NCBI GenBank assembly: GCA_014529385.2
Contig: CM043959.1
Span: 88,562,029-88,626,028, forward strand
DNA from: Adiantum capillus-veneris
Lineage: Eukaryota > Streptophyta > Polypodiopsida > Polypodiales > Pteridaceae
Reading direction: 5' to 3'
DNA: 64,000 nt
The position numbers were made by a program, and so were the translations under genes. Below, one piece after another: positions 12,187 to 23,540 of this stretch (within the stretch, counting starts at the first letter, position 1; every line of letters starts with the position of its first letter). The notes under the pieces are model-generated. The model ran no database searches and was not told the origin of the DNA. It worked only from the letters and a program-made list of their open reading frames with translations.

Positions 12187-13675
12187 TAGTGGTGCTACAA
12201 AGCACATTACCTCACATCGTGAATTGTTTACCTCTCTTGAGTCTGTCCCTCATGGGAATTCAGTCACTTGTGCCAACAACGCCTCTTATCCAGTTCAGGG
12301 AGTTGGAAAGATTGTGCTCATTGCTGCTAATGGCACTTCCTTCACACTTGTTGATGCACTTTATGTACCTGGGATCAAGAAGAATCTCTTGTTTGTATCC
12401 GCACTTGCTAGACTTGGACTTGTAGTCAAATTTGTGGATGACAGATGTACAGTTCATGATCTCAGTTTTGGTGATGAAATTGTTGCATCTGGCCTTTTGT
12501 GCCGTGGGCTGTATAAGCTCACTTTGTATGACAAGTGTGGACAAAATGTTGCAACTGCTGTTGCAGATTCAAGGGCTATTTCAGATGCAAAACTTTGGCA
12601 TGCACATTTTGGTCATCTGAATTTTGCCAGTTTGCTGCGTTTGCAGAAATCTGATATGGTTGCTTCTTTGCCGCCTCTTGAAGCACCTGTCCAACATGTT
12701 TCTGAAGGCTGTATTTTGGGTAAGATACAACGTTCTAAATTTCCAAAGGATGGTTCAGTTCGGGCCACATGCAGGTTGCAGCTTGTGCATAGTGATGTTT
12801 GTGGGCCCATGCAAACTCCGTCCTTGGGAAATTACCTGTACTTCGTGAAGTTCATTGATGATTACTCCAGGCATGCATGGGTATTTCCGCTTAAAGCGAA
12901 GTCTGAAGTTTTTATGTGCTTCAAACAATTTTTGGCTATGGCTGAAAATGTCTCGAAATGCACTATGGGCACCCTCCGTTCTGATCGAGGGGGGGAGTAT
13001 ATGTCTCATGAGTTTAATGCATTTATGGCTAGTCGTGGGATAAAACACCAATGTACAGTGCCTTATACACCTCAACAAAATGGTGTTGCTGAGAGCAAAA
13101 ACAGGTCACTGACGGAAATGGCACGATGTATGGTCAAAAGTCAAGCTTTGCCGCATTCTTTTTGGCTTGAGGCCATTATGTGTGCCACTTATGTACTTAA
13201 CAGGTGTCCTACGAAAGCTTTGCAGTCTATTACTCCATATGAAGCATGGCATGATAGAAAACCTTCTATTGAGCACATGCGTGTTTTTGGCTGTTTGGCA
13301 TATGCTTTGGTGCCACAAGTGCAGCGCAGAAAATTGGATGATAAGGCTGTCAAATATATTTTTGTTGGTTATAGTGCTGAAAGCAAAGGTTACAGGTTGT
13401 ATCATCCACAAACAAAACGTATTCTGGTTTCACGGGATGTAGTGTTTGTGGAAGATTCTGTTCAGCCCTTGCTGTCATGTACTAGAGACAGTAATGTAAG
13501 CTCACAGGGCATTTATGACACTTTGTTGACTCTTTTCAGTGGTGGAAATACGAATGTAAGTTCCAATGAGGCAAATGTACAGCCTATGGGGGTTTCTGAA
13601 AATGTTCTAGATCAGCCTATTATTGATGCAGATTTACATGATGTACTTGATGAGGAAAGGGCTGAAAATAAGTAG
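12168..13675 (+). pseudogene. Copia copy 2 protease and integrase
   Basis: The frame opens near the gag end and reads WYFDSGATKHIT (about 12177-12212), the aspartic protease active site. The pre-integrase zinc region has HAHFGHLNF and GCILGK (about 12600-12725). The integrase core has LVHSDVCGPM with the first Asp at about 12793, then LRSDRGGEYM with the second Asp near 12983, and the glutamate in the QQNGVAE context near 13090. The C-terminal part has the copia-typical VFGCLAY and YIFVGYSAESKGYR. The frame ends at TAG 13673-13675, where copy 5 has CAG. Domains look complete and catalytic residues are present. Confidence 0.94.
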
Positions 13676-15351
13676 GCTAGAGGTATGGCTGGTGCACACT
13701 TTGCGTGAGAGTAAATTGGATGCACCTTTGTCTAGTCGTACTCGTTTAGGCTCTCGCCATGCATCTTATGCATCAGATTGTTATGCTTTGGCTGTGTCTA
13801 GCTTACATGATGTTGAGGAGCCTCTGACTTTTGATGAAGCACAAAATTCAGAAAATTGGATGGCTGCCATGCAATCAGAATATGATGCACTTATAGAAAA
13901 TGACACATGGACTTTATGTGATTTGCCTCCTACAAAAAGGCCATTGTTACGAAGTGGGTTTACAAGTTGAAACGCAAGCCGGATGGTGAGATCGATCGCC
14001 ATAAGGCTCGACTTGTTGCAAAAGGTTATGCACAACAAAAAGGCATAGGCTATGAAGAGACTTTTGCTCCCACTTGTCTATGACTACTGTGCGTTTTCTA
14101 TGTGCATTGGCAACTCATTTTGGTTGGGATGTACATCAATTAGACATTGTTACTGCTTTCTTGAATGGTGACATATTTGAGGAAGTTTATGTAACGCAGC
14201 CTCGCGGTTTTGTCATAAAAGGACAAGAGGACAAAGTGTGCAAATGTAACAAGGCTTTGTATGGGTTGAAGCAATCTCCTCGTGCTTGGTATGAGAAAGC
14301 TGACACTCATTTGGTCAAACAAGGCTTTCGTAATAGTCCAACAGAAAGCACATTGTATGTAAAGCGTGAGGGTGATGTACTTCTCATTGTGGTTCTTTAT
14401 GTTGACGATTTGCTGATCACTGGACCAAATGACAGACATATTGGTGAATTTAAGGCTGATTTGAATGCTACTTTCAAGATGAAATATTTGGGGCTGTTGC
14501 ATCATTACTTGGGTATACAATTTAAGCAGTGTGATGGTGGTATTGCCTTGTGTCAGAAAAGTTACATAGAGACATCGCTATGTAAGTTTGGACTTGAGGA
14601 TTGCAAACCTATTGCCACTCCCATGGAAACAGGTTTGAAGTTGAGTCTACATGATGCTGGCAATCCTACTGATGTCACTCTTTACCAAACTACTATTGGC
14701 TGTCTCATTTATGTATGCAACACGAGGCCAGATATTCGGTTTGCAGTCTCACAGGTCAGCAGATTTATGCATAGCCGAGGGTCTAAGCATTGGCAGGCTG
14801 TCAAGAGGATTTTCCGCTACCTTAGTGGCACTTTACATCTTGGCTTGTTTTATCCCAAGGGGGGATCATTGCCGCCAGACTTACATGCTTTTTCAGACTC
14901 AGATTGGGCTGGTTGTTTTGACACACGAGTGTCCACAAGTGGTTTTTGTTTCATGCTTGGCAGTTCATGTATATCATGGTTGAGAAAGAAGCAACCTACT
15001 GTGTCCACTTCGAGTTGTGAGGGTGATTACAGGGCAGTCTTCACAGCTACGGTTGAGTGTGTATGGCTCAGACGCCTTATGGCTGATTTGGGTGGACAGG
15101 ACACTGCCAACACTATCTACACTGACAGTCAGAGCACATTGGCAGTTGCGAGGAACCCAGTTTTTCATGCTCGCACAAAGCACATTGAGGTGCATTACCA
15201 CTATATCGGGGAGAGGCTCTCAGCAGGAGAGATCAACTTGGCTTATGTGCCGACACAGGACAACTTTGCAGATCTTTTCACAAAGGCATTGTCTCGTGAG
15301 AAGCTTGAAGCTTTCCGCAAAGCTTTGGGCTTACTCCCCTTTGTGGACTGA
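13676..15351 (+). pseudogene. Copia copy 2 reverse transcriptase and RNase H
   Basis: After the TAG the frame continues with the RT entry (EEPLTFDEAQNSENWMAAMQ at about 13816-13876). It is shifted near 13940 and again near 14070, then open to the TGA at 15349-15351. RT motifs include LDIVTAFLNGDIFEEVYV, KALYGLKQSPRAWY and the catalytic YVDDLLITG (about 14398-14424). RNase H begins at HAFSDSDWAG (about 14885) and includes IYTDSQSTLAVARNP. The end, LLPFVD, is followed by about 65 bp and the polypurine tract. Only the two frameshifts and the upstream stop prevent translation. Confidence 0.94.
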
Positions 15352-15426
15352 TCCTGTCCTCAGGGCATGGCACTTCCCTTTACTCATGTGCCAGCTCTCG
15401 TTCACCGCATCACTCCAAGGGGGATT

Positions 15427-15653
15427 TGTTACCATATACATGTGGTAGTGATGTGTGTAAACACACTAGGACCGCTGGGGCATTTTTTCCCTCTTTAGGA
15501 GGTTTTTCCCCCCGTGCATTGGATATACGCCCATCACTCTAGGGCTATCTATTTTTCCATAGCACACTAAGTAACACACTCTCTATTGTGTGCCTTGAGC
15601 TTCCTTCGTCTTCTCCAAGCTGTGTGTGTTTCTCTGCAACCCTAATTCCAACA
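15427..15653 (+). repeat. 3' LTR of copia copy 2
   Basis: TGTTACC...CCAACA, 227 bp, directly after the polypurine tract AAGGGGGA (15417-15424) and followed by the target duplication ATAAG (15654-15658). Confidence 0.96.
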
Positions 15654-15745
15654 ATAAGAGTCAATGTTCTTGCTAGATTGGAGGACTTTCTTTGTCTTCA
15701 TTTCCTCTTTTACTATCTATTTTGACATGGTATCCGAGTCCATTG

Positions 15746-16205
15746 CATTAGGAAAAGTTTGAACTCATTTTTGGGCCTTTTAAGAGTGCCACATCATCAA
15801 AGTTGTACAAAAGAAAGCAGCCCGGTAGACCCCTTTAAATATTGCTTAGAACCCCATGATATGACCTATCATTGGAAGGTTCTTGAAAATGGATTCTAAA
15901 GAGCCAAGGTCCGAAAAGTTTAGATGACTTCTATGAAAGTTATGCCATTTTTTTTCAATCAGCCAGATTTTGTTACCGTTACGGTAATCTAAAATCACCT
16001 TTTTCTAGATCTACATGAAGGCAATGTTTGATACATGCATGCTATATATCAATAGATAGCATTTGAAGAGTATATTCTAAATGTTCAACCTCCAACAAGT
16101 TTGGATCTTATTTGAAAAAAAAATTACCGATCCCCACTTTTTGAAAGCTATGCCACATCAACAATTCTTACAAGGCCCATTTTTTAGTCCAAACTTTTTC
16201 TAATG
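15746..16205. mobile_element. Inverted-repeat element (MITE-like), 460 bp
   Basis: It interrupts an array unit exactly between the boxes that are adjacent in other units (GTATCC.AGTCC and TGTCTCAATGGCC). The left end CATTAGGAAAAGTTTG and the inverted right end CATTAGAAAAAGTTTG match with one change. Weaker similarity continues through TGGGCCTT and TAAGA, about 45 bp in all. It has no coding capacity. The target duplication is unclear, so the superfamily is not assigned. The interior contains GTTACCGTTACGGTAA. Confidence 0.8.
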
Positions 16206-16249
16206 TGTCTCAATGGCCTTGGATGCTCAAGTGTAGGCTGATGTGGTGC

Positions 16250-16495
16250 CTTGGGGAGGTCACCTAAGAAAAATGAAACCTATCACGTGAGTTCAACAGA
16301 AGGGTATTTAAAGTTCTTTAATTTACATAAATATATAGACATAAGGATACTATTTTTGTAAATTTGAAAAAAACTTACAGATATTAAAAGAAAAGGGTAC
16401 ATTATATTCCTGAAAGAATTCACAAATAAGGGGTTTTACAGACATGTCTTGAATGCACATGATATGGTAGTTTAACACACAGTGAACCCCCCAAG
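16250..16495. mobile_element. Inverted-repeat element (MITE-like), 246 bp
   Basis: It lies between GGCTGATGTGGTG and TTCTATTTTGGAC, which are adjacent in intact array units. Left end CTTGGGGAGGTCAC; inverted right end CTTGGGGGGTTCAC (12 of 14 identical). Non-coding and AT-rich. The target duplication could not be fixed by eye. Confidence 0.7.
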
Positions 16496-17171
16496 TCTGG
16501 TTCTATTTTGGACTTGATTGAGAGAGAAAAAGCTTGTTGTTTTTCTCCCTACATTTTCTCCAATTTAGGGCCGAGCCTTTCTTTGTCTTCATTGCATCTT
16601 CTACTGCCTATTCTGACATGGTATCCAAGTCCTTGGTGTCTCAATAGCCTTGGAGGCTCAAGTATAGAGACTAATCTGGTGTTGTTTTAGACTCGATTGA
16701 GAGAGAAAAAGCTTGTTGTTTTTTTCCCTATCTTTCTCCAATTTGGGGCTAATTTGGGTATGTGGAGGCTATGGACCCTCGCTTAACTTTCTTGTCTTTT
16801 ACCCTTGCTTACCTCAACCTCTCTTTATAGAGGGGGTCCTCGTGTGGAGGATGGAGGATGTGGAGCAATGTTCATGAGTGCTAAAGGAACCTCTCGAATT
16901 GAGACAAATCAGAATTGAGGTGTTCATTGGAAGCCTTTCTTTGTATTCATTGCATCTTCCACTCCCTATTTGGATATGGTATCACAACCCTTGGTGTCTT
17001 GATAGTCTTGGATGCTTGAGTGTTGGGGTCTGGTGATGTTTTGGAATTGATTTAGAGAAATAAGACTCGTTGTTGTTTTCTCAACATTTTCTCCAATATA
17101 TGGCTGATTTGGATATGTGGAGGTTGTGGACCCTTGCTTATGACTTCCTCATCTTTGAGGCCTTTTTACCC

Positions 17172-18000
17172 CAAACGCGTGGTTCTCGTGCCTTACTGAT
17201 AGCCTCCACCTTTTTGGGATCAATAGACACCCCTTCTTCAGAAATCACATGCCCTAAAAGAAATCCTCTTTTAAATGCAAATGTACATTTTGCTGGCTTT
17301 AATGACAATCTAAATTCCCTGCATTTCTGAAAACACAACCTCAAGTGTTCAACATGCTCCTTCTTCTTTCCAAAAACACTAAAATCATCCAAGAAACCCT
17401 CATAAATGTTGTAAGGAATTCAACAAACACATGTTGTACTGCTTTTTGAAATGTTGGTGGAGTATTTTTCAAGCCAAATGTCATCAAAATTCTAGCATAA
17501 ACTCCCCATTCAGCCACAAAAGCTCTTTCTTCAAGTGCCATTGAAATTTTGTTTTAACCACTAAAACCATCCAAAAAACTATAAATCTCATGTCTAGCTA
17601 CTACATCAAGTAGTGTATCACAAAAAGGTAAATGAAATGGATCAGTTACCATAGCAACATTTAGTTTCCTATAATCCACACACACCCTAATCTTTTCATT
17701 CTTCTTTGGAGCTACAACAATTGGTGACAACCAAGTAACTTCCTCCAAAGGATAAATGAAACCTAAAGCCAACAATTTGTCAATCTCTTCTTTATCCTGC
17801 TTGGAATAATTAGGATTCATCATGTACCTTTGTTGTACGATCGGAATTGCATCTACTTTCAAATTAATTTTGTGTTGACAAAATCTAGCATCTACTCTTT
17901 TCATATCTGTGTATTTCCATGCAAAAAAATCTTTGAATTCTAATAACAATTCCTTCAGCTTCAGTTTAATTCCTCATCCATATCTATTGATACCTTCAGT
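17172..18000 (-). pseudogene. Ty3/gypsy RT fragment
   Basis: Read on the minus strand from about 18000 down: an N-terminal RT segment LLEFKDFFAWKYTDMKRVD, then WLSPIVVAPKKNEKIRVCVD with YRKLN (about 17720-17660), a GLKNTPPTFQKA box (about 17470), a DDFSVFGKKKEHVEHL segment for the catalytic palm (17392 down), and LGHVISEEGVSIDPKKVEAI near 17220. This is the gypsy RT order. Frameshifts lie near 17550 and 17400. The fragment stops at 17172 against the tandem array, and no integrase or LTR is attached. Confidence 0.88.
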
Positions 18001-18239
18001 GTCTGTGGTTCCTCCTAAGTGTTCAAGTTCAGTTCCTACAATTCATGTGAGTCACCCTAACAGTTATTGCCATCTGATGTTTAAAGGCTCTCTCTGCTTG
18101 CTTTGTTTCCTCAATGGCTTCCACCTCTTCTTAATTTTCAATCTGCAAATTTTGCAACAGCTCATTACCCATCTTGTTAATTGATTGCTTACTCCCCTTA
18201 GCAATCACTAGTCTCTGATTTATTGATTAGTATCCCATC
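18001..18239. other. No recognised feature
   Basis: Possibly the far upstream linker of the gypsy pol fragment on the minus strand, but no motif is visible. It ends at the LTR of copia copy 3. Confidence 0.4.
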
Positions 18240-18469
18240 TGCTACCATATACATGTGGTAGTGATGTGTGTGAACACACTTAGGACCGTCGAGGAATTTT
18301 TTCCCTCTCACTAGGAGGTTTTTTCCCCCGTGCATTGTATATGTGCCCATCATTCTAGGGCTATCTATCTTTTCATTGCACACTAAGTAATACATTCTCT
18401 ATTGTTTGCCTCATGTTTCCTTCATCTTCTCCAAGTTGTGTGTGTTTTCTTGAAACCCTAATTCCAACA
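18240..18469 (+). repeat. 5' LTR of copia copy 3 (230 bp)
   Basis: TGCTACCATATACATGTGG to ATTCCAACA. The third base is C, where the other LTRs have T. The primer site TGGTATCAGAGC follows at 18472-18483. It has several small insertions relative to the 227-bp LTRs. Confidence 0.93.
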
Positions 18470-18748
18470 ATTGGTATCAGAGCAGGTTGCATCCTCCCGG
18501 GCTTAGTCGCCACCAGCTCCAACACACGCCTGCTCACTTTCTGTGATTTTTTATTCAGGATCATTTCAGCCTCTCTTGCCACTACAGGAAATATTGTGCA
18601 GGCTAATTTTGTGCAATTTTTTTGTCATTGCTATTTTTGCATAACATGTCCCTTATAGTCTTCTACGGTTTGTGCTATATAACACGTATTGTTTTTGCTT
18701 TGTTTCTCCTCTTTTTGAGTGGTTTTCACATCAAGTGTAGCAATTACC

Positions 18749-19865
18749 ATGGCTGACAACAACACAGATGTGTTCAAGATGTTTGCTACTACTGAGCACA
18801 AATTGGATGGGAACAATTACCCTATGTGGGCTTATATGATGCAACATGTTCTTGTGTCAAAGGGAGTTTGGAACATTGTGTAGGTCATTGATGTACGTGC
18901 TAGTTTTGAGGATACAGGAAATGTTGAGGATATTGCAAGTCTTGCAACAAGGATTGTTGCTATTAGAGTTGTTTTGCCTATGACAGAACAAGCTCATTGG
19001 GATGTAAATGATGCACTTGCTCATGCATTGATTGTGTTGTCTATGAAACGCAATATTACTCCTTATGTTCGTTCAACAAAATTTGCAAAAGAGGCTTGGG
19101 ATATTGTGGTTGGTCTTTATGCAAGTCGCAATGAGGCAAAAATTGCAATGTTGCGTAAAAATCTGGAGTCAAAGATTATGCGTAAATATCTGGAGTCAAA
19201 GATTATGCAAGATGAAGATGATATGGACACTTTCCTTGCTAGTGTCAAGGATATCAATGAGAAACTTATTTTTGCAGGTGAAATCATTTTAGACAGTTTC
19301 CTTGTGCATGCCTTGCTAGATTCTTATTAGACTTTTGCTAGTACTTGGAGACTTATGACCCAAGGAAATCCTGAAGTTTTCAAGTTTGATGCATTGTGCA
19401 CATTGCTATTGCAAGAGACACTTTCTAGAAAAAATAGGACTAGATAGCGTGCAGTTGAATAGGCTTTTATTGCTACTCAAAGAAAGGTGATAATAGCAAT
19501 GCAGTTACTTCTCATGGTTCTTTTGCAAGAGTAGAAAATCACCTATTTCTAATGCTTTTATTGGCAGCAATTCGTCTAGGAATTCTAGTGATAAGGGCGA
19601 AAGAAGATGTGTTGCCATTATTGTAAGGCTAATGATCATTTGATCAAGCAGTGCCCTAAGCTGAAGGCCAAAGAGGCTACAAAGAAAGAGGTTGGTTCCA
19701 CTGCAAATGCTAGTTCCACTACAAATGCAGCTATTGTTGAGTCTTTTGTGAAAGAAGATTGTGATGCTGATGTTGATGCAAAATGGGCTTTTAGTGCAAA
19801 GTGCACTTATGATCCTCATGTCCATGATGCATGTTTGTCAGTTGTGTTGCACATGCTCAAGTGTA
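18749..19865 (+). pseudogene. Copia copy 3 gag
   Basis: The ATG at 18749 starts MADNNTDVFKMFATT. The zinc knuckle (CHYCKANDHLIKQC) is near 19612-19655. The reading frame is broken by TAG at 18881-18883, 19328-19330, 19445-19447 and 19460-19462, all CAG in the best sister copy. There is also a 24-bp in-frame repeat of an RKNLESKIM-like segment at about 19158-19207 and small indels near 19485 and 19520. Decay is heavier than in copy 2. Confidence 0.9.
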
Positions 19866-20932
19866 GTACTTTGATAGTGGTGCTACAAAGTACGTTTCCT
19901 CTCATCGTGACTTGTTTACCTCTCTCGAGGATGTCCCTCATGGGAGTTTAGTCACTTGTGCCAACAATGCCTCTTATCCGCCGGTCAAGGGAGTTGGAAA
20001 GATTGTGCTTATTGCTAAAGGTGGTAGTTCTTTCACACTTGTTGATGCATTGTATCTACCAGGGATCAAGAAGAATCTTTTGTCTGTATCGACACTTGCT
20101 AGACTTGAACTTGTAGTCAAGTTTGTGGATGACAGATGTACAGTACATGATCTCAGTTTTGGTGATGAAATTTTTGTGTCTGGCATTTTATACCGTGGTT
20201 ATATAAGCTCACTTTGTATGACAAGTGTGGGTAGAATTTTTCAAACGCAATTGTGGATTCTAAGGCTTTTTCAGATGCAGAACTTTGGCATGCATGTTTT
20301 GGACATCTAAATTTTGCCAATTTTTTGCGTTTGTAGAAATCTGATATGTTTGCTTCTTTGCTACCTCTTGAAGCACCCGTCAAACAGGTTTGTGAAGGCT
20401 GTATTTTGGGTAAGATGCATTGTTCTAAGTTATTAAAGTATGGTTCAATTAGGGCCACATGCAGGTTGCAACTTGTGAATAGTGATGTTTGTGGGTCCAT
20501 GCAAACTCCGTCTTTGGGCAAGTACCTTTACTATGTGACTTTTAGTGATGATTACTTGAGGCATGCATGGGTGTATCTGCTTGAGGAAAATTCTAAAGTA
20601 TTTATGTGCTTCAAACAGCTTCTGGCTATGGGTGAAAATGTCTCAAAATGACTATAGTCACCCTCCGTTCCGATCAAGGGGGGGAGTATATGTCTCATGA
20701 ATTTAATGCATTTCTTGCTAGTCATCGGATAAAACACCAATGTACAATTCCATATATGCCTCAGAAAAATGGTATTGCCAAAAGGAAGAACAGGTCTCTT
20801 ACGGAGATAGCAAGATGTATGGTCAAAAGTCAATATTGCCACATTCGTTCTGGCTTGAGGCCATCATGTGTGCAACTTATGTACTCAATTGGTGTCCTAC
20901 AAAAGGTTTGTTGTCTATGACTTGTTACCATA
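19866..20932 (+). pseudogene. Copia copy 3 protease and integrase, cut by copy 4
   Basis: It begins with YFDSGATK (about 19868) and continues through the pre-integrase region and integrase core (LVNSDVCGSM, LRSDQGGEYM). TAG at 20334-20336 replaces CAG; frameshifts lie near 19982, 20200 and 20650. The sequence stops at about 20932 (TCTATGACT), where copy 2 continues TCTATTACTCCATATG. The next base starts the LTR of copy 4, so RT, RNase H and the 3' LTR of copy 3 are absent. Confidence 0.9.
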
Positions 20933-21755
20933 TACATGTGGTAGTGATGTGTGTGAACACACTTAGGACCGCCGAGGCAATTTTTCCCTCTCTAGGAGGT
21001 TTTTTCCCATGTGCATTGTATATACGCCCATTCATTCTAGGGCTACCTATCTTGCTATTGCACACTAAGTAATATACTCTCTGGTATGTTCCTTGAGCTT
21101 CCTTCATCTTCTCCAAGATGTGTGTTTTTTCTTGCAGACCTTATTCCAACAATTGGTATCAGAGCAGGTTGTGTCCTCTCGGGCTTAGTCGCCAACTGCT
21201 CCAATACATGCCTGCTCACTTTCTCCAATTTCAGTGAGCTTTGGTGAGCGTTTGCAGGTCAACAAAATTTTTGGGTGAGCTTGTAGAGCGCACTCTGCTC
21301 AGATTTTTGATTCGGGCTCATTTCGGCCTCCGTTTCCACTCTATTTTGTCATTTTGTGCAGAATTTTTGTTAGTGCTGTTTTTTGCATTACAGGTCTCTT
21401 ACAATCTTCTACAATTTGTGCTATATGGCACGTGTTGTTCCCACTTTATTTATCCTCTTCTCGAGAAGTTTTCACATCATGTGCAACATTTACCATGGCT
21501 GACAACAACATAGATGTGTTTAAGATGTTTGCTGTTGAAGACAGATTGGATGGGGACAATTACCCTATGTGGGCTTACATGACGCGACAGGTTCTTGTGT
21601 CAAAGGGTGTCTAGAATATTGTGCAGGGCATTAATGTACTTCCTGGTTCTGAGGATGTAGGCGATGTTGAGGATGTTGCAGGTCTTGCTGCAAGGATTGT
21701 TGTTGTTAGAGTTGTTTTGCCTACGACAGAACAAGCTCGTTGGGATGTAAAGGAT
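20933..21755 (+). mobile_element. Copia copy 4: 5' LTR, leader and gag start
   Basis: The LTR runs 20933-21151 (TGTTACC...CCAACA, 219 bp), the primer site 21154-21165, the leader is longer than in copy 2, and gag starts with ATG at 21495 (MADNNIDVFKMFAVEDRLDG). Gag is broken by TAG at 21612-21614 in place of TGG. Copy 4 keeps CAG at 21624-21626, where copies 2 and 3 have TAG. Similarity ends abruptly at about 21755 (GATGCG), so only the 5' 0.8 kb remains. Confidence 0.92.
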
Positions 21756-21959
21756 GCGACTCGAGATGGGGCACGAACACTTAATGAGAGTGTCAATCTC
21801 ACCAAAGTGAACTGAGAGGGCTATCATACTACGACAAAAGCAAGTCAACCACTTCCTAGTCAGAAAATCAGTCTATGTCCGATCTCACCGCTCTATGTCA
21901 TCACTTCTTTTTGGAATCAAAACAAGTTTGGAATGCAATGAAAATTAAGGAGAGGTATT

Positions 21960-23540
21960 ACAACACCTAAGGGTACAATACTACCAAGTTTTCTCATTTT
22001 AAACTAATTATTTAATATGGGGAAGTGCCAAGGGAGAAAAAGCTAGAATATTGGTTAGCTGGCAGACCGGCCATAGTAGGGATCCAAAGGAGGGAAAACA
22101 GGGATCCAAAGGGGGGGCCATCTGCAAAATAGCAATGCGCAACAATGGGCTTAAAAGACAGTACGGTTCAGCCCAAAATGCTAAGGTTCCAAAATTCAAA
22201 GGTTGTATCCAAACGTCATTCACTAGGAAAATTGGATGCTTAGTGTGTGTGCCAAAAAGTCTTCAAAGAGTCCTACTTAGGAGGGGGCGAGCCTTGGAAG
22301 TAGGGGATGAGAGACAAACACACACACACACACACACACACACAAGCTCCCTTTACACAAAAGGAATGAGGGACACATGTCAACTCCCTAGCCCAGATGC
22401 CAACAAGGTGTACTCAAATCCTATTGGATGGCCATGGAGGTAGACCAATGAGAATTAGGCTAGAGTAAATCTAGTTTAATTAATTTAAAAACACTTAATA
22501 AAAGAACCAATAGCAATTAAGATCTCAAGGGGTCCAATGAGCATTCAACAGCCCAATGGCTTGCCTGATTCCTATTGGCCAGGAGATAAAGGGGTCCAAT
22601 GAGATTTTAGTTGCATTAATTAAATACCTAGATCTCTCACAAAAGGGAAAATGGGGACACATGGCAGAGGGCTACCACTTATGCTCTTGAAATTCCATTG
22701 GCTAAGCCTGGAGAGGTCCAATAGGGTGTGAGCATGAGCAAATAGGAAGAGGGGTCAACCAAGAGAGAGGGGGGGCTGATTTTCTCAAGGCATTATTGCA
22801 TACACACTCACACTAGTCCACGTGTGGAGTAAGAAGACTCTCTCTCTCTCTCCTTCTCACGCTTTAATGGAAAGCTTATCACCTACTCCAAGTTTGTGAG
22901 AAGGGATGCCTACACCAACAACTCTTGGCTTTGTGATGCAAATCCAACCAAAATCCAAGCTTCAATGCATGCTCATCTCCTCTACCATGCTAATTACTAA
23001 GATAAGCTATGCTAATATGAGTGATTATGTGAGGAGATGTATATCTTTCTTGTAAGACTACTCCTTCTTCCTCTCAATCTACTCTCATACCCACTAGCTC
23101 TCATCATCTTCGAAGGTGTGTGAGGTCTTGGGTCTGAGATTGTGAGGGAATTGATGTTGTGTTTTATAAGTGTTTTGCTTAGTGCTTGAAGATTCCATCT
23201 TTATTGCAATAGCTAGTACTGAAGGAACACAAAGATTTGTATTTGTAGAATTTCTCTCTTGATGGGAGAAATTATAATGCAAAGCCTTTTGAAGGGGGGA
23301 CCAGCTCCATGTAAATCCGGTCCTCAATTGTTGTCAATAGTTTAATTTCTCTCTCTTTTGAAGTATTGTTCATGCTATCTAACTAGGTGTTATACTTTTT
23401 GTTGCTCTCTCCACCCAAGCACTCTTGTTATTCTCATTAGGAATCTATTCTAATGAAATGTTCACTATGTTCATGCTATTTTCTACTACACACAAGTTAC
23501 TAGGCCATTAAATGTTACGTGATTCACTTATGTTTACTCA
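21960..23540 (+). repeat. Gypsy-A type LTR, diverged and without internal region
   Basis: It is similar along its length to the LTRs at 48102-49497 (-) and 55675-56912 (+). Shared parts are the start (TTTTCTCATTTTAAACTAAT), the CCTATTGGATGG..CCAATGAG box, the CACCAACA.CTCTTGGCT box near 22912-22931, and CTTCGAAGGTGTGTGAGG near 23110. The block at 23100-23340 matches the minus-strand LTR (48280-48520) and is absent from the 55675 copy. No gag or primer site follows, so this is a solo or truncated LTR. Ends are approximate. Confidence 0.75.
22317..22344. repeat. (CA)n microsatellite
   Basis: About 14 CA units, inside the gypsy-A type LTR. Confidence 0.97.

Larger units (their letters stand above)
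10574..15653 (+). mobile_element. Complete Ty1/copia retrotransposon (copy 2)
   Basis: A 5080-bp LTR retrotransposon with 227-bp LTRs at 10574-10800 and 15427-15653. The 5-bp target duplication ATAAG lies at 10569-10573 and 15654-15658, and the polypurine tract AAGGGGGA is at 15417-15424. The two LTRs differ at about seven positions by eye. Domain order is gag (UBN2/CCHC), protease, integrase, RT, RNase H, which is the copia order. Coding capacity is lost through at least two TAG codons (11212-11214 and 13673-13675, both CAG in a sister copy) and three frameshifts (about 12165, 13940 and 14070). It is the best template in the window for reading the other four copies. Confidence 0.97.
15654..17170 (+). 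repeat. Tandem array, unit about 360 bp (right part)
   Basis: Continuation of the array at 7985-9979. The GACATGGTAT box recurs at 15724, 16615 and, as GATATGGTAT, at 16973. The wide first step is explained by two inserted elements (15746-16205 and 16250-16495); removing their 706 bp leaves a gap smaller than one full unit. The array stops at about 17170 at the edge of a gypsy fragment. Confidence 0.88.

Noticed and set aside
22051-22443. Open frame of 130 codons
   Set aside because: Lies inside a gypsy-A type LTR and includes a (CA)n tract; not conserved in the sister LTRs.
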